A stretch of 64,000 bases of DNA from Bryobacteraceae bacterium. GTDB lineage: Bacteria; Acidobacteriota; Terriglobia; Bryobacterales; Bryobacteraceae. Shown in pieces: positions 17,410-26,348 of this stretch (position 1 is its first letter; each line of letters opens with the position of its first letter). The position numbers and the translations under genes are program-made. The stretch lies in contig JAHDVK010000015.1 in assembly GCA_023384675.1 (NCBI GenBank), positions 1 to 64,000 on the forward strand, written 5' to 3'. The notes beneath the pieces were generated by a model. That model was not told the DNA's origin, searched no databases, and worked only from the letters and a program-made list of their open reading frames with translations.

Positions 17410-18933
17410 CTACCCGTCCACCTTGTAGTGCTTGCGCAGCCGGACCAGCTCGGCCTTCAACTCCTTCACCACGTTCTGGTAGGCGTCGTCGTCAACCACG
17501 TTGTTGATCTGGTGCGGATCGCGCGTGAGGTCGTACAACTCCCACTCCTTCGTCTCATAGAAGTGCGCCAGCGTGTAGCGGTCCGTCCGTACCCCATCGT
17601 GCGGCGCCACGTTATGCACGCCCTTTTCGTAGTAGTGATAGTAGAAGCTCTTCCGCCAGTCCTTCACCGGCTCGCCCTTCATCACCGGCAGCATGCTGGC
17701 GCCCTGCATGTCGCTGGGCTGCGGTTGCCCGGCCACGTCGAGGAAGGTCTGCGCGAGATCCAGGTTCGACACCAGGTTCCGGTTCACACTCCCCCGCTCG
17801 ATCACTCCCGGCATGCGCATCACCAGCGGCGTCCGCAGGCTCTCCTCGTAAATCCAGCGCTTGTCGAACCAACCATGCTCGCCCAGATAGAAGCCCTGAT
17901 CGGAACTGTAGACCACCAGCGTGTTCTCGGCCAGGCCCGCCGCATCCAGATGCGTCAACACCCGCCCCACATTGTCGTCCACCGAGGAAATACAGCGCAA
18001 ATAATCCTTGATATAGCGCTGATACTTCCAACGCACCAGGTCGCGCCCCTGCGGGTTATCCTTGAACAGTTTCGCGTTCCGCGGCCCGTAGGCCGCATCC
18101 CACTGCCGCCGCTGTTCAGGCGTCATCCGCGGAATCTCGGCGTTGCCGTCGTTCTTGCCAAACGAGCGCTCCGCCCACTCCGGCACCTTCATGTCGTGAT
18201 TCCACCGCATGTGCCGGTCGATCTCCATCTCCTGCAGGTAGGCCGGTTTCGCCCGCGTCTTGTAATTGTCGAACAGCGTCTTCGGCTCCGGAATATCCTC
18301 GCCCTCGAACATCCACAACTTATTCGGCGCCGGCATCCAGTTCCGGTGCGGCGCTTTGTGCTGGCTGAAAAGCATGAACGGCTTGTTCGGGTCCCGGCCA
18401 TTCTTGAGCCAGTCCAGTGTCAAATCGCCGATGATATCGGTGACATAACCTTCGCGGCGGTGCTTCCCGCCTTTGATCAGGAAATCCGGATTGTAATAGT
18501 GACCCTGCCCCGGCAGCACCTCCCAATGATCGAACCCCGTCGGGTCGCTCTTCAGGTGCCACTTGCCGATCATTGCCGTCTGGTAGCCCGCCTTTTGCAG
18601 CAGCTTTGGAAACGTCTGCTGCGATCCGTCGAAGCTAGCGGCGTTATCCGGCACGCCGTTCAGATGGCTGTGCTTGCCGGTGAGCACCACCGCCCGGCTC
18701 GGCGCGCAGATCGAATTCGTCACCAGGCATTGATCGAAGCGCACCCCTTCGTGCGCGATCCGGTCAATGTGCGGCGTCTTGAACAAACCGCCCCCATACG
18801 CGCTCACCGCCTGCCAGGCATGGTCGTCCGAAAACATCATCAGAATGTTCCAGGGTTTGCCGTTCGCGGCCCGGCCTAATTGCGATGTCAGCGCCGCGGC
18901 GCTCAGGCTGCTCAGAAAAGTTCTTCGATCCAT
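17410..18933 (-). CDS. exported sulfatase (type I, Cys-type)
   Basis: 507 residues from the ATG at 18,933, chosen because TTGGAG precedes it by 8 bases and the signal peptide MDRRTFLSSLSAAALTS then starts the protein; the frame is open further upstream. The core motifs are NILMMFSDDHAWQAVSAYGG, the formylglycine site C76-A-P-S-R80 (NSICAPSRAVVLTGKH), GKWHL and VVYSSDQGFYLGEHGWFDKR, the last typical of heparan/choline-sulfatase-like enzymes. The signal has the RR-x-FL pattern of the Tat pathway. Together with the adjacent sulfatase and the TonB-dependent receptor it points to use of sulfated glycans. Confidence 0.93.
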   Translation of the reverse strand: MDRRTFLSSLSAAALTSQLGRAANGKPWNILMMFSDDHAWQAVSAYGGGLFKTPHIDRIAHEGVRFDQCLVTNSICAPSRAVVLTGKHSHLNGVPDNAASFDGSQQTFPKLLQKAGYQTAMIGKWHLKSDPTGFDHWEVLPGQGHYYNPDFLIKGGKHRREGYVTDIIGDLTLDWLKNGRDPNKPFMLFSQHKAPHRNWMPAPNKLWMFEGEDIPEPKTLFDNYKTRAKPAYLQEMEIDRHMRWNHDMKVPEWAERSFGKNDGNAEIPRMTPEQRRQWDAAYGPRNAKLFKDNPQGRDLVRWKYQRYIKDYLRCISSVDDNVGRVLTHLDAAGLAENTLVVYSSDQGFYLGEHGWFDKRWIYEESLRTPLVMRMPGVIERGSVNRNLVSNLDLAQTFLDVAGQPQPSDMQGASMLPVMKGEPVKDWRKSFYYHYYEKGVHNVAPHDGVRTDRYTLAHFYETKEWELYDLTRDPHQINNVVDDDAYQNVVKELKAELVRLRKHYKVDG

Positions 18934-19035
18934 TCGCTTACTCCAATCCTTCGACCTGCGTCCTGGCCACCTGCGACGGCGGCCCGCCCACATTTTTTCA
19001 GGGGACGGGACCTTCTGACAACGTGGCGCAACCCG

Positions 19036-22000
19036 CTACCACAGCAGCTTTAAGCCGAACTGCAGATTCCGGGGCGTCTCCGCGCTCGTGATCTGCCCGA
19101 ACACGTTCGTCCCCACCACCGCTCCGGCTTGCCCGAACCGCGGCGTGTTGGTGAATTGAAACGCCTCGAACCGGAATTGCAGCGTCATCGCCTCCATCAG
19201 CCGGAAGTCCTTCAGCGCCGAGAAATCCCAGCCAAACTGGCTCCGCTGCCGCAAAATGTTCCGTCCCGCGTTGCCGATCTCGTACAAGTTGTTCGGCGTG
19301 AATACACTCGTGTTGAAGTCCTTCTCCACCGTCCGCGTCAGCGCGTACGGATCCCCGTTCACGTTCGCCCGGTTCACCACCAGGATGTCACCTGTGTTCG
19401 CAGGGTTGCCGTTCACCGTGACGTTGTAGGGACGCCCGCTGGACGCCGTCACAATGCTCCCAAGCGCCCAACCGCCCAACACCGCGTCCGCCACGCTGTG
19501 CATATTCGTCCCAAACCGCCTCCCGCGTCCGAACGGCAACTCCCACACGCCGCTCACCACCAGCCGGTGCGGAATGTCCTGATTGTCGACCGCCCGCTCA
19601 GGGCGCAGATTCCGGATGTCCTGGAACCCGCAGCCGCCCGTATTCCCCTGCGGCGCGCCCCCGCAGGTATCGCCCATCGTCTTCGAGAACGAGTACGAGG
19701 TCAAGAGAGTGAACCCCTGCGAGAAGCGTTTTTCGAGTCTGGTGAGCATGGCGTGATAACTCGAATTCCCGTTATGGTGATACCCGAAGATTCCGGCCAA
19801 CGGCGATACCACTCGCCCGGTTCCTGGGATCTCGATGCTGCTAAGCGGCCGCTTCGCATTGATGTTGCCCGGGCCCGGCGGCGAGAAATTGTCGTCATAC
19901 CGCAGCACCAGGTGCGTACCCTTCGATCCCGAATACCCGACCTCCCACAGCCAGTCCCGTGCCAGCTCACGCTGGATGTTCAGGTTCCACTGCTGGCCGT
20001 AGCTCTGGTTCGGCCGCCGTTCATACGCCGCAAACGTCAGCCCGGTCGCCCTCTCGATCGTCAGCGCCCCCTCCGCCGGTCCTTGCCGGAGCAACACCGC
20101 CGGCGTGGTCGCGCTCGAGGCGAGATTCACTCCGAACGAGAACGGCGGATTCCCGATCAGCCATTCTGCATCGCCCAGGGGTTCGAACAGCGCGAAAAAC
20201 ACTCCATAACCTGCCCGGATCACCGTCTTGCCCGTGATGTTGTACGCAAACCCGATCCGGGGCATGAAATTGTTCCGGTCCGTCGCCACCAGCGCCCGGT
20301 TAAACCGGTCGCTCCCCTCAGTACCCGCGTAAATCAGCCGCGGATTCGCTGGATCCGTGTAATTGTCCAGAATCCCCATCCGGTCCCGCTTGTCCAGGAA
20401 CGGCTCCGTCACTTCATACCGCATTCCAAGGTTCACCGTGAGCCGCCGCGATACTTTCCAGTCGTCCTGGATAAAAAACGCGTAATTCCACCCGCGCAGA
20501 TCGGTCTGTACCCGGCTCGCCCAGACGTATTGGCTGGACCAGCCCAACAGGAAATCCGCGGCTCCATCCGTCGTAAACCGGCCATTGAACTGGTAATTCC
20601 CAATTTCGTTCCGGATATTGAAGATGTTGTTCTGCGTCCGCAGCACGCTTGCCCCCATCTTCACGTTGTGCCGCCCTTTGATCCACGTCAGATCTCCAGC
20701 CAGTTGCCGGTTCTGCGAATCCCGGTCCACCGGGTTAAAGCCCCCCAACCCCAGGTTGGTGTACCCCGTGATTCCCATACTCGACATACCGCCGGGAATA
20801 TTCGGATTCCCGCCGGGAATCCCATACACGAGATTCAGAAAATCACGGCCGGCCACCGCGGGATTATCGCGGAGAAACAGCCCGAAATTCCATGCCCCGC
20901 GAACTGACATGATCAGCGACGGCGTAAAGATATGGTTCCACGTCGCGCTCGTGATCTTGCCCTGCGTCGCCGCGTCCAATCCGCCCCCGAATGCCGGTGG
21001 CGGCAGCGCCAGCGCCGCCGGGGTCGTCGTGTCCTGCTGCGAATACCGGTAGCTGATATTGTCCTTCGACCCCAGATTGATGTCGAACCGGAACCCAAAC
21101 TGCTCCACATCGTTCACCCGCGGCGCATTGAACAGGAAATTCGCCCCCACCGACGTCGTCTGCGCCGCCGGATACAGATCCATCAGCCGTGCCGCCACCG
21201 GATCAAACCGCGACTGCGGAATCACATTGTTCGGAAATGGCTGCCGCGTCACCGGATCCGTGATCCGCCGCCCCCGCTGCTCAAACAAATCCCCAAAATC
21301 CCCCTGCCGCATCCGCAGCGTCGGAATCGTATTGTTCGCCGTATTGGTCTCCCGGACCCGCGTCCCTTCGTAGTTCCCGAACCAGAACACCTTGTTCCGC
21401 CCGTCGAACAACTTCGGGATGTAAGCCGGCCCCCCAATCGCAAACCCAAACTGGTTCCGCTTGAACGGCTGCCGCGGCTGGTCCGGCGGGTCGAAATAGT
21501 TCTTCGCATCCAGCTTTTCGTTCCTCAAGAAATGAAACAACGACCCGTGGAGATCGTTCGTCCCCGACTTCGTCGTGACATTCACCACACTCCCCATCGC
21601 CCGCCCGAACTCCGCCGAGTACGCGTTCGTCTGGACCTTGAACTCCTGCACCGCGTCCACGCTCGGCTTCACCATCTCCGATTGCCGCTGCGCCCCAGCG
21701 AGTTCCACCGCGTTGTTGTCCACCCCGTCCAGCATGAAGTTGTTCTGCGTCACCCGCATCCCGCCCGAACTGAACCCTCCATAGCGTGCCCCGGGCAGCG
21801 GCTGTACCGCCCCTGCAGATAACAGCGCCAACTGGTTGTAATCTCTCCCGTTCAGCGGCATGTCCACGATGCGCTTGTTTTCGATGACCTGCCCCTGACT
21901 CGCCTCCACCGTGTTCAATTGAGCCGCCGCCGCCGTCACTTCGATCTGCTCCGTCACCGCCCCCACTTCGAGCACGAAATCCACCGTCGCCCTCTGCTCC

Positions 22001-22293
22001 ACCTGCAGAACAATCCCGCTCCGCACCACCGGCCGGAATCCCTGCTGCTCTACACTGATCCGGTACTCGCCCGGCGGCAACAGCGGAACCGTGTATAAGC
22101 CGGACTCGTTTGACGACACCACGCGCTTCGCGCCTGTCGCCACATTACTGATCGTGACTTGGGTTCCCGGGATCACTGCTCCCGTCGAATCCGAGATCGT
22201 CCCCGTCACCGTCGCCGTTTGGGCCTGAGCCAGGCCTGCGAGCAAAACGACACCAAGCGACATCCACAGTTTTTGCATCTTCGACTGCAACAT
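19036..22293 (-). CDS. Oar-like TonB-dependent receptor with carboxypeptidase-regulatory domain
   Basis: 1085 residues from the ATG at 22,293, supported by GGGAGG 6 bases upstream; the frame stays open 60 bases further. Signal peptide about 1-25 (LGVVLLAGLAQAQ). A carboxypeptidase-regulatory/CarbopepD_reg fold follows (TATVTGTISDSTGAVIPGTQ, residues 27-110), then a plug-like region (VIENKRIVDMPLNGRDYNQL) and a very large beta-barrel ending in LQFGLKLLW, with the terminal aromatic residue expected of outer-membrane barrels. This class is strongly expanded in Acidobacteriota and is thought to import large substrates such as oligosaccharides. It has a strong promoter and a leader hairpin, and a membrane-anchored regulator is transcribed divergently. 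Confidence 0.93.
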   Translation of the reverse strand: MLQSKMQKLWMSLGVVLLAGLAQAQTATVTGTISDSTGAVIPGTQVTISNVATGAKRVVSSNESGLYTVPLLPPGEYRISVEQQGFRPVVRSGIVLQVEQRATVDFVLEVGAVTEQIEVTAAAAQLNTVEASQGQVIENKRIVDMPLNGRDYNQLALLSAGAVQPLPGARYGGFSSGGMRVTQNNFMLDGVDNNAVELAGAQRQSEMVKPSVDAVQEFKVQTNAYSAEFGRAMGSVVNVTTKSGTNDLHGSLFHFLRNEKLDAKNYFDPPDQPRQPFKRNQFGFAIGGPAYIPKLFDGRNKVFWFGNYEGTRVRETNTANNTIPTLRMRQGDFGDLFEQRGRRITDPVTRQPFPNNVIPQSRFDPVAARLMDLYPAAQTTSVGANFLFNAPRVNDVEQFGFRFDINLGSKDNISYRYSQQDTTTPAALALPPPAFGGGLDAATQGKITSATWNHIFTPSLIMSVRGAWNFGLFLRDNPAVAGRDFLNLVYGIPGGNPNIPGGMSSMGITGYTNLGLGGFNPVDRDSQNRQLAGDLTWIKGRHNVKMGASVLRTQNNIFNIRNEIGNYQFNGRFTTDGAADFLLGWSSQYVWASRVQTDLRGWNYAFFIQDDWKVSRRLTVNLGMRYEVTEPFLDKRDRMGILDNYTDPANPRLIYAGTEGSDRFNRALVATDRNNFMPRIGFAYNITGKTVIRAGYGVFFALFEPLGDAEWLIGNPPFSFGVNLASSATTPAVLLRQGPAEGALTIERATGLTFAAYERRPNQSYGQQWNLNIQRELARDWLWEVGYSGSKGTHLVLRYDDNFSPPGPGNINAKRPLSSIEIPGTGRVVSPLAGIFGYHHNGNSSYHAMLTRLEKRFSQGFTLLTSYSFSKTMGDTCGGAPQGNTGGCGFQDIRNLRPERAVDNQDIPHRLVVSGVWELPFGRGRRFGTNMHSVADAVLGGWALGSIVTASSGRPYNVTVNGNPANTGDILVVNRANVNGDPYALTRTVEKDFNTSVFTPNNLYEIGNAGRNILRQRSQFGWDFSALKDFRLMEAMTLQFRFEAFQFTNTPRFGQAGAVVGTNVFGQITSAETPRNLQFGLKLLW

Positions 22294-22307
22294 GGCACAC
22301 CTCCCTG

Positions 22308-22331
22308 AAGCCCCAATTCTCGATGGGGCTT
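22308..22331 (-). promoter_or_regulatory. hairpin in the 5' leader of the TonB-dependent receptor
   Basis: A perfect 8-bp stem (AAGCCCCA / TGGGGCTT on the minus strand) with an 8-base loop lies between the promoter and the Shine-Dalgarno, ending 2-3 bases before GGGAGG. It could stabilise the mRNA or tune ribosome access. Confidence 0.5.
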
Positions 22332-22350
22332 GCGGTCTGATCACTTGTGT

Positions 22351-22378
22351 CATATAAAGGGGGCAGCAGTCCAGTCAA
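22351..22378 (-). promoter_or_regulatory. sigma-70-like promoter of the TonB-dependent receptor
   Basis: On the minus strand TTGACT, a 16-base spacer and TATATG. Transcription would start near 22,344 and give a leader of about 50 bases that contains the hairpin. Confidence 0.55.
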
Positions 22379-22434
22379 TTCCCGGTGAAAGCTATGTGAA
22401 ACGCGCCTGCCCGGGACGGGAAGACGGGGGCCTA

Positions 22435-23766
22435 ATGCCTACGAATCAATCGGTTGGCGTGCCAGAGCGAGATCTCTTCGAACGCATCCTCGCGAGCGCC
22501 CCGTTTCACAGATCTCCCCGCTCCAGCGAACTCCTGCGCTACCTCGGCGAGCGCTACTTCTCAGGCTCCGGCGAGCCTGTCCACGAAGCCCAGATCGGCC
22601 AGGAACTCTTCGGCCGTGGCGCGGACTTCGATCCTTCCGCCGACAGCATTGTTCGCGCCTCGGTCCGCCAGCTCCGCGGCCGCCTCGCCGAATTCTACTC
22701 CTCCGAAGGCGCCTGCGAAGCCCTCGAACTCCACATTCCCAAAGGCGAGTACCGCCTGCGCTTTGAGCCCCGCCCCCTCCAGGCCGCCGCTTCCCATCCG
22801 GACCCCTCGCCGCCGCTCCGCCCCCGGATCCCATTCCAGCGCACCGCCCTCGCTTTTCCCGCCTTCGCCGCTGTCGCCCTCGCGGCGTTCCTGCTCGGTG
22901 GCTGGCTGCGCCCTCTGGATTCCCGGATCGCGGCCCGGAATGCTCCGGCCGTTCCCCACCCGCAGGACTCGATCATCGAGCATTTCCTCGATCACACCAG
23001 CGGCCCCGTCCGCTTTGTGCCCTCCGACTCCATCCTCGGACTGATCCAGAGCTTCACGAGGGAAGAGTTCACTTTCGCCGACTACCAGGCGCGGCGGCCC
23101 TTCGACCCCGTTCATCCCGCCGCCCTGCTCAATCCTCTACATTGGACGGGTCTGGTTTCACGGGAGCTTCTCAACATCGGGGACGCCTCCATCGCTCTGC
23201 GCGCGGTTCGTGATTATCCCGCCCACGCCAAACGCATGTTCTTCCTCCAAAGCCGTGATCTCAAGACCCGCGACCTGCGGTCCGGCAACTACATCTTCCT
23301 CGGCTCGGCCGGATCGAACCCCTGGGTCGAGGTCTTTACGTCCAATCTCAATTTCGTGCACCGCCATCGAACTGACGGCGAGCCCCGCAGATGGCGGAAT
23401 CTGGCTCCTCAAGAAGGTGAAGAGCTTTGGTATCCTCCGGCGGGTCAGGTTCCCGGTTCGGGCGGTCGATCCTATGCGCAGGTCGCCTGCCTGCCCAATC
23501 TCTCCCGGAGCGGCCTCGTCCTCCTGATCGCAGGCAATTCCCAGCCCGACACCGAGGCGGCAGGCGAGTTCGTCCTTTCTCCCCAATCTGCCGTCACTCT
23601 CGCTTCCGCCATTGGGGTCTCGAATCTCAGCGAATCCCCCGGCTTCGACGTTCTCCTGGGGACCGAGCGAACCGGCAACGCCTGGCGCGTAACGGAAGTT
23701 GTTGCCCATCGCATCGTCCGGGACGGCGTCTCCCTCGCTACCGGCCCCGGCTCCGCTCCCCGGTAA
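22435..23766 (+). CDS. membrane-anchored winged-helix regulator-like protein
   Basis: 443 residues from the ATG at 22,435. The cytoplasmic N-terminal domain (FERILASAPFHRSPRSSELL, IGQELFGRGADFDPSADSI, VRASVRQLRGRLAEFY, LELHIPKGEYRLRFEP; residues 11-112) matches the winged-helix-like domain common in acidobacterial proteins, sometimes fused to TPR or sensor regions. A Pro-rich linker, one transmembrane helix (about 137-158) and a ~280-residue extracytoplasmic domain with no recognised family follow. The outer domain could sense a ligand, as in ToxR-like one-component regulators. Its divergent position next to the TonB-dependent receptor suggests, but does not prove, that it controls uptake genes. 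Confidence 0.7.
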   Translation: MPTNQSVGVPERDLFERILASAPFHRSPRSSELLRYLGERYFSGSGEPVHEAQIGQELFGRGADFDPSADSIVRASVRQLRGRLAEFYSSEGACEALELHIPKGEYRLRFEPRPLQAAASHPDPSPPLRPRIPFQRTALAFPAFAAVALAAFLLGGWLRPLDSRIAARNAPAVPHPQDSIIEHFLDHTSGPVRFVPSDSILGLIQSFTREEFTFADYQARRPFDPVHPAALLNPLHWTGLVSRELLNIGDASIALRAVRDYPAHAKRMFFLQSRDLKTRDLRSGNYIFLGSAGSNPWVEVFTSNLNFVHRHRTDGEPRRWRNLAPQEGEELWYPPAGQVPGSGGRSYAQVACLPNLSRSGLVLLIAGNSQPDTEAAGEFVLSPQSAVTLASAIGVSNLSESPGFDVLLGTERTGNAWRVTEVVAHRIVRDGVSLATGPGSAPR

Positions 23767-23862
23767 GGGCGCCGAGCGCCTGGAACGTCATTCCCGCATA
23801 CCAGCATCCCCACAAGCCATGCGGGCAGACTGACCGCGGCGCCGGGTCGCTACCGCACCCCG

Positions 23863-25320
23863 CTACGCCACCCACTTGCCGCGCCACGGCGGATCGATCA
23901 GCGCTCGCGCGGCCTCGGGGCCGGTGAGGCGCTTGGCCGCCGCGTCCCATTGCATGCGCTCGCCCGGGAACCGCTGGGCCAGGCAGCCCAGCAGAAACGC
24001 TTCAGTCACCGGGGCCTGCGTCTCGAAGCGTGCCGGTCCCGATTCTCCGCCCTTGCAGGCTTCGATCCACTGCGAGATCACGTTCTCCACATCGGCCGCC
24101 TCCGCGGTAGGAGCCGGCTGCGCTGGGTACAGCCGCGGGTTCTGGCCATTGAACCCCGCCGCGATCAACCCCTTTGTGCCCACGTAGAGAATGCCCTCGC
24201 CGCCCCGGTTGAAGAGCCGGTCCTGTTCGGGAGCCAGGCCGGCGGGCCGCACCGGCTTCAATCCGCCGTCGTACCAGTGCAGGCCCACAGGACCGCCCGG
24301 GGTGGCGAAGTCCAGATGCACGATCGAGGCCTTGGGATAGGTCTCCGCGAACGGCTCGCTGCCGGAGGACTCCAGTTGGACCGGCGGCTCCAGCCCCAGG
24401 ATCTCGAAGATGCCGGCGAAGCTGTAGCAGCCCATGTCGCCGAACGAACCGCAGCCGAAATCGCACCACCCGCGCCACACGAATGGCAGATAGGCGCTGT
24501 GGAACGGCTGCTCCGGCGCGGGCCCCACCCACAGATCCCAATCGAGCCCTTCGGGCGCCTTGGGCGAGCCTTCCGGCCGCCCGACGCCCTGCGGCCAGAA
24601 GGGCCTGCCGGACCAGTTATGGACCTCGCGCACGGCGCCAATCGCGCCGCTGGCGATCCACTGCTTGATCCGCCGTGTCGACGCGCTGGAGGGGTTATTT
24701 ACTGTGACCGCCGTGGCCACTTTGGTCTCCCGCGCCACGTCGGCCATGCGGCGCGCCTCGCCCACCGAATGCGCCATCGGCTTCTGGCACAGCACGTGTT
24801 TGCCTGCCTTCATTGCGGCGATGGAGATGGGCGCGTGCCAGTGGTCGGGGGTGGCGACATACACCGCGTCAACGTCGCGCTCCTTCGCGAGCAACTCGCG
24901 GAAATCGGCATAGGCGTTGCAGCCGCGGTATTTGTCCTTGCCCGCGCGCGCGGCGTAGTAGGCGTTCACCAGGCGCTGGGCCGGGTCGCGGCCCGCCGCG
25001 CCGAGGCTCGTTTTGAAGGTGCTGGTGAGCATCACCGAACCGGGCGAGCGCAGGTCCTCGCCCCAGTTCTCATGGCCCGGGCCGAGCAGCTTTCGCGCGG
25101 CGTTGACCAGCGCATCCGGGCTGTATTCGGCGTAGTCCTTGCTTTGCCGGTTGCAGTCGCAAACGGCCACAATCTGGACGTCGGGCCGGGCCAGCAGATC
25201 CATTATCACGGCCATGCCCTGCCGGCCCATGCCGATGCAGGCGATGTTCACTCGATTGGAGGCTTGCGCGGCAGCGGTTGCGGCAGCTGTGGCGCCGAGG
25301 AAGATTCGTCGGGAAAGCAT
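23863..25320 (-). CDS. Tat-exported Gfo/Idh/MocA-family oxidoreductase
   Basis: 485 residues from the ATG at 25,320 (MLSRRIFLGATAAATAAAQA, a Tat-type signal); the frame extends upstream without a ribosome site. The Rossmann fold starts VNIACIGMGRQGMAV, then DAVYVATPDHWHAPI and HVLCQKPMAHS, the family's EKP motif carrying Gln at the first position. The C-terminal substrate domain has WSGRPFWPQGVGRP and DMGCYSFAGIFEILGL. These enzymes oxidise or reduce sugars and inositols with NAD(P). Exported members are common in sugar-degrading Planctomycetota and Acidobacteriota. It is followed upstream by an exported DapA-family gene on the same strand, 48 bases away, so they likely form a two-gene operon. 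Confidence 0.88.
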   Translation of the reverse strand: MLSRRIFLGATAAATAAAQASNRVNIACIGMGRQGMAVIMDLLARPDVQIVAVCDCNRQSKDYAEYSPDALVNAARKLLGPGHENWGEDLRSPGSVMLTSTFKTSLGAAGRDPAQRLVNAYYAARAGKDKYRGCNAYADFRELLAKERDVDAVYVATPDHWHAPISIAAMKAGKHVLCQKPMAHSVGEARRMADVARETKVATAVTVNNPSSASTRRIKQWIASGAIGAVREVHNWSGRPFWPQGVGRPEGSPKAPEGLDWDLWVGPAPEQPFHSAYLPFVWRGWCDFGCGSFGDMGCYSFAGIFEILGLEPPVQLESSGSEPFAETYPKASIVHLDFATPGGPVGLHWYDGGLKPVRPAGLAPEQDRLFNRGGEGILYVGTKGLIAAGFNGQNPRLYPAQPAPTAEAADVENVISQWIEACKGGESGPARFETQAPVTEAFLLGCLAQRFPGERMQWDAAAKRLTGPEAARALIDPPWRGKWVA

Positions 25321-25368
25321 GTGACAAAGAACTCCCGGCGCGTACTCTATCACAGCTGCGGGCGGGAG

Positions 25369-26319
25369 TTAAGCGTAGTGCTTCTGCAACCGGTCCGCCG
25401 CGTGCCGCAACGCGCGCAATCGTTCCGTTTCCGCGGCGTCGAATGTCACGTCGCGCTTGCGCGTAACGGGCTCGATGGGCACGCCTGCCATGCGCGCCAG
25501 AACTTTGCACGAGGTGGGGTATTTGTGGCTGATGGTCTTCTCGTTGGCGCGGATGAACTCCTGGATTTCCTGCGATTTGTGCTTCAATCCGGCCGCGACC
25601 AGCCCTGGATAGCCGTTCGCGCACACGCCGCTGAAGCCATGCCCGCCGGCGGCCACCGCATCGAGCATGATGGCGGCGTGGGCGTTGAAAACCTTGAGCG
25701 GCGTACCGGCCACCGCCTTCGCGCGCTCGCCGATGACGCCCGCGTCCAGAGACACGTCTTTCTGGAAGAAAAATCGCCCGGTTTGGCCCGCCCAACGCAT
25801 CATTTCGACGCTCAAAAGCCGTTTGTAGGGCGAAGGCGCTTCGTAAAATCCCATCCGCACGCCGGGCGTGGCCGCCAGCAGCGCTTCGGTGCGTTCCTTC
25901 CACACGGCATCGCTTTCGTCCGGCTCCGCCATCTGGTTCGTGATGAGGATGAAGGCGTCCACGCCGGTGTCCATCATCCTGGAAATAAAGGGCAACGCCT
26001 CATCGTGCCGCCGCGAGGGCATGCCCGCGGCCACCACTGGCGTCCTGCCCGCGCGCTTCACGCTGCGGCGCGCCGTCTCGATGCGCTCCTCGGGAGTGAG
26101 GTGGAACACTTCGCTCGACATGCAGCAGGCGAACAGCCCCGTGGCGCCGTTGGCCAGATACCAGTCGGTGAGGGCATCCAAAGCGTTCAAATCGAGAGAT
26201 TTATCTGTCTTGAATGGCGTCAGCATAACGGGCCAGAGCCCGTCCGGCAAGGTGCGCGGGGCACCCTGCATCAAGGGCGTGAGCGAAGCGGCAAGAGCCG
26301 CGCGGCGGGTGAGGTGCAT
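25369..26319 (-). CDS. exported dihydrodipicolinate synthase/NAL-family protein
   Basis: 316 residues from the ATG at 26,319; a TTG 15 bases upstream is in frame. The N-terminus MHLTRRAALAASLTPLMQGA is a short Tat-like signal, which is unusual for this normally cytosolic TIM-barrel lyase family. The barrel shows VMLTPFKTDKSLDLNAL, ANGATGLF, the Tyr of GFYEAPSPYK (Y159) and the Schiff-base Lys in FFFQKDVSLD (K187), so the aldolase machinery is intact. The substrate is probably a 2-keto sugar acid, but this is inference. The start codon lies only 29 bases from that of the divergent hydrolase gene. Confidence 0.8.
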   Translation of the reverse strand: MHLTRRAALAASLTPLMQGAPRTLPDGLWPVMLTPFKTDKSLDLNALDALTDWYLANGATGLFACCMSSEVFHLTPEERIETARRSVKRAGRTPVVAAGMPSRRHDEALPFISRMMDTGVDAFILITNQMAEPDESDAVWKERTEALLAATPGVRMGFYEAPSPYKRLLSVEMMRWAGQTGRFFFQKDVSLDAGVIGERAKAVAGTPLKVFNAHAAIMLDAVAAGGHGFSGVCANGYPGLVAAGLKHKSQEIQEFIRANEKTISHKYPTSCKVLARMAGVPIEPVTRKRDVTFDAAETERLRALRHAADRLQKHYA

Positions 26320-26348
26320 TTCGGAATTCTCCAATCCCAGGAGGAAAA

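Noticed and set aside
19129-20907. 592-codon plus-strand frame inside the TonB-dependent receptor gene
   Set aside because: Antisense shadow; the receptor reads cleanly through its plug and barrel to a terminal aromatic residue.
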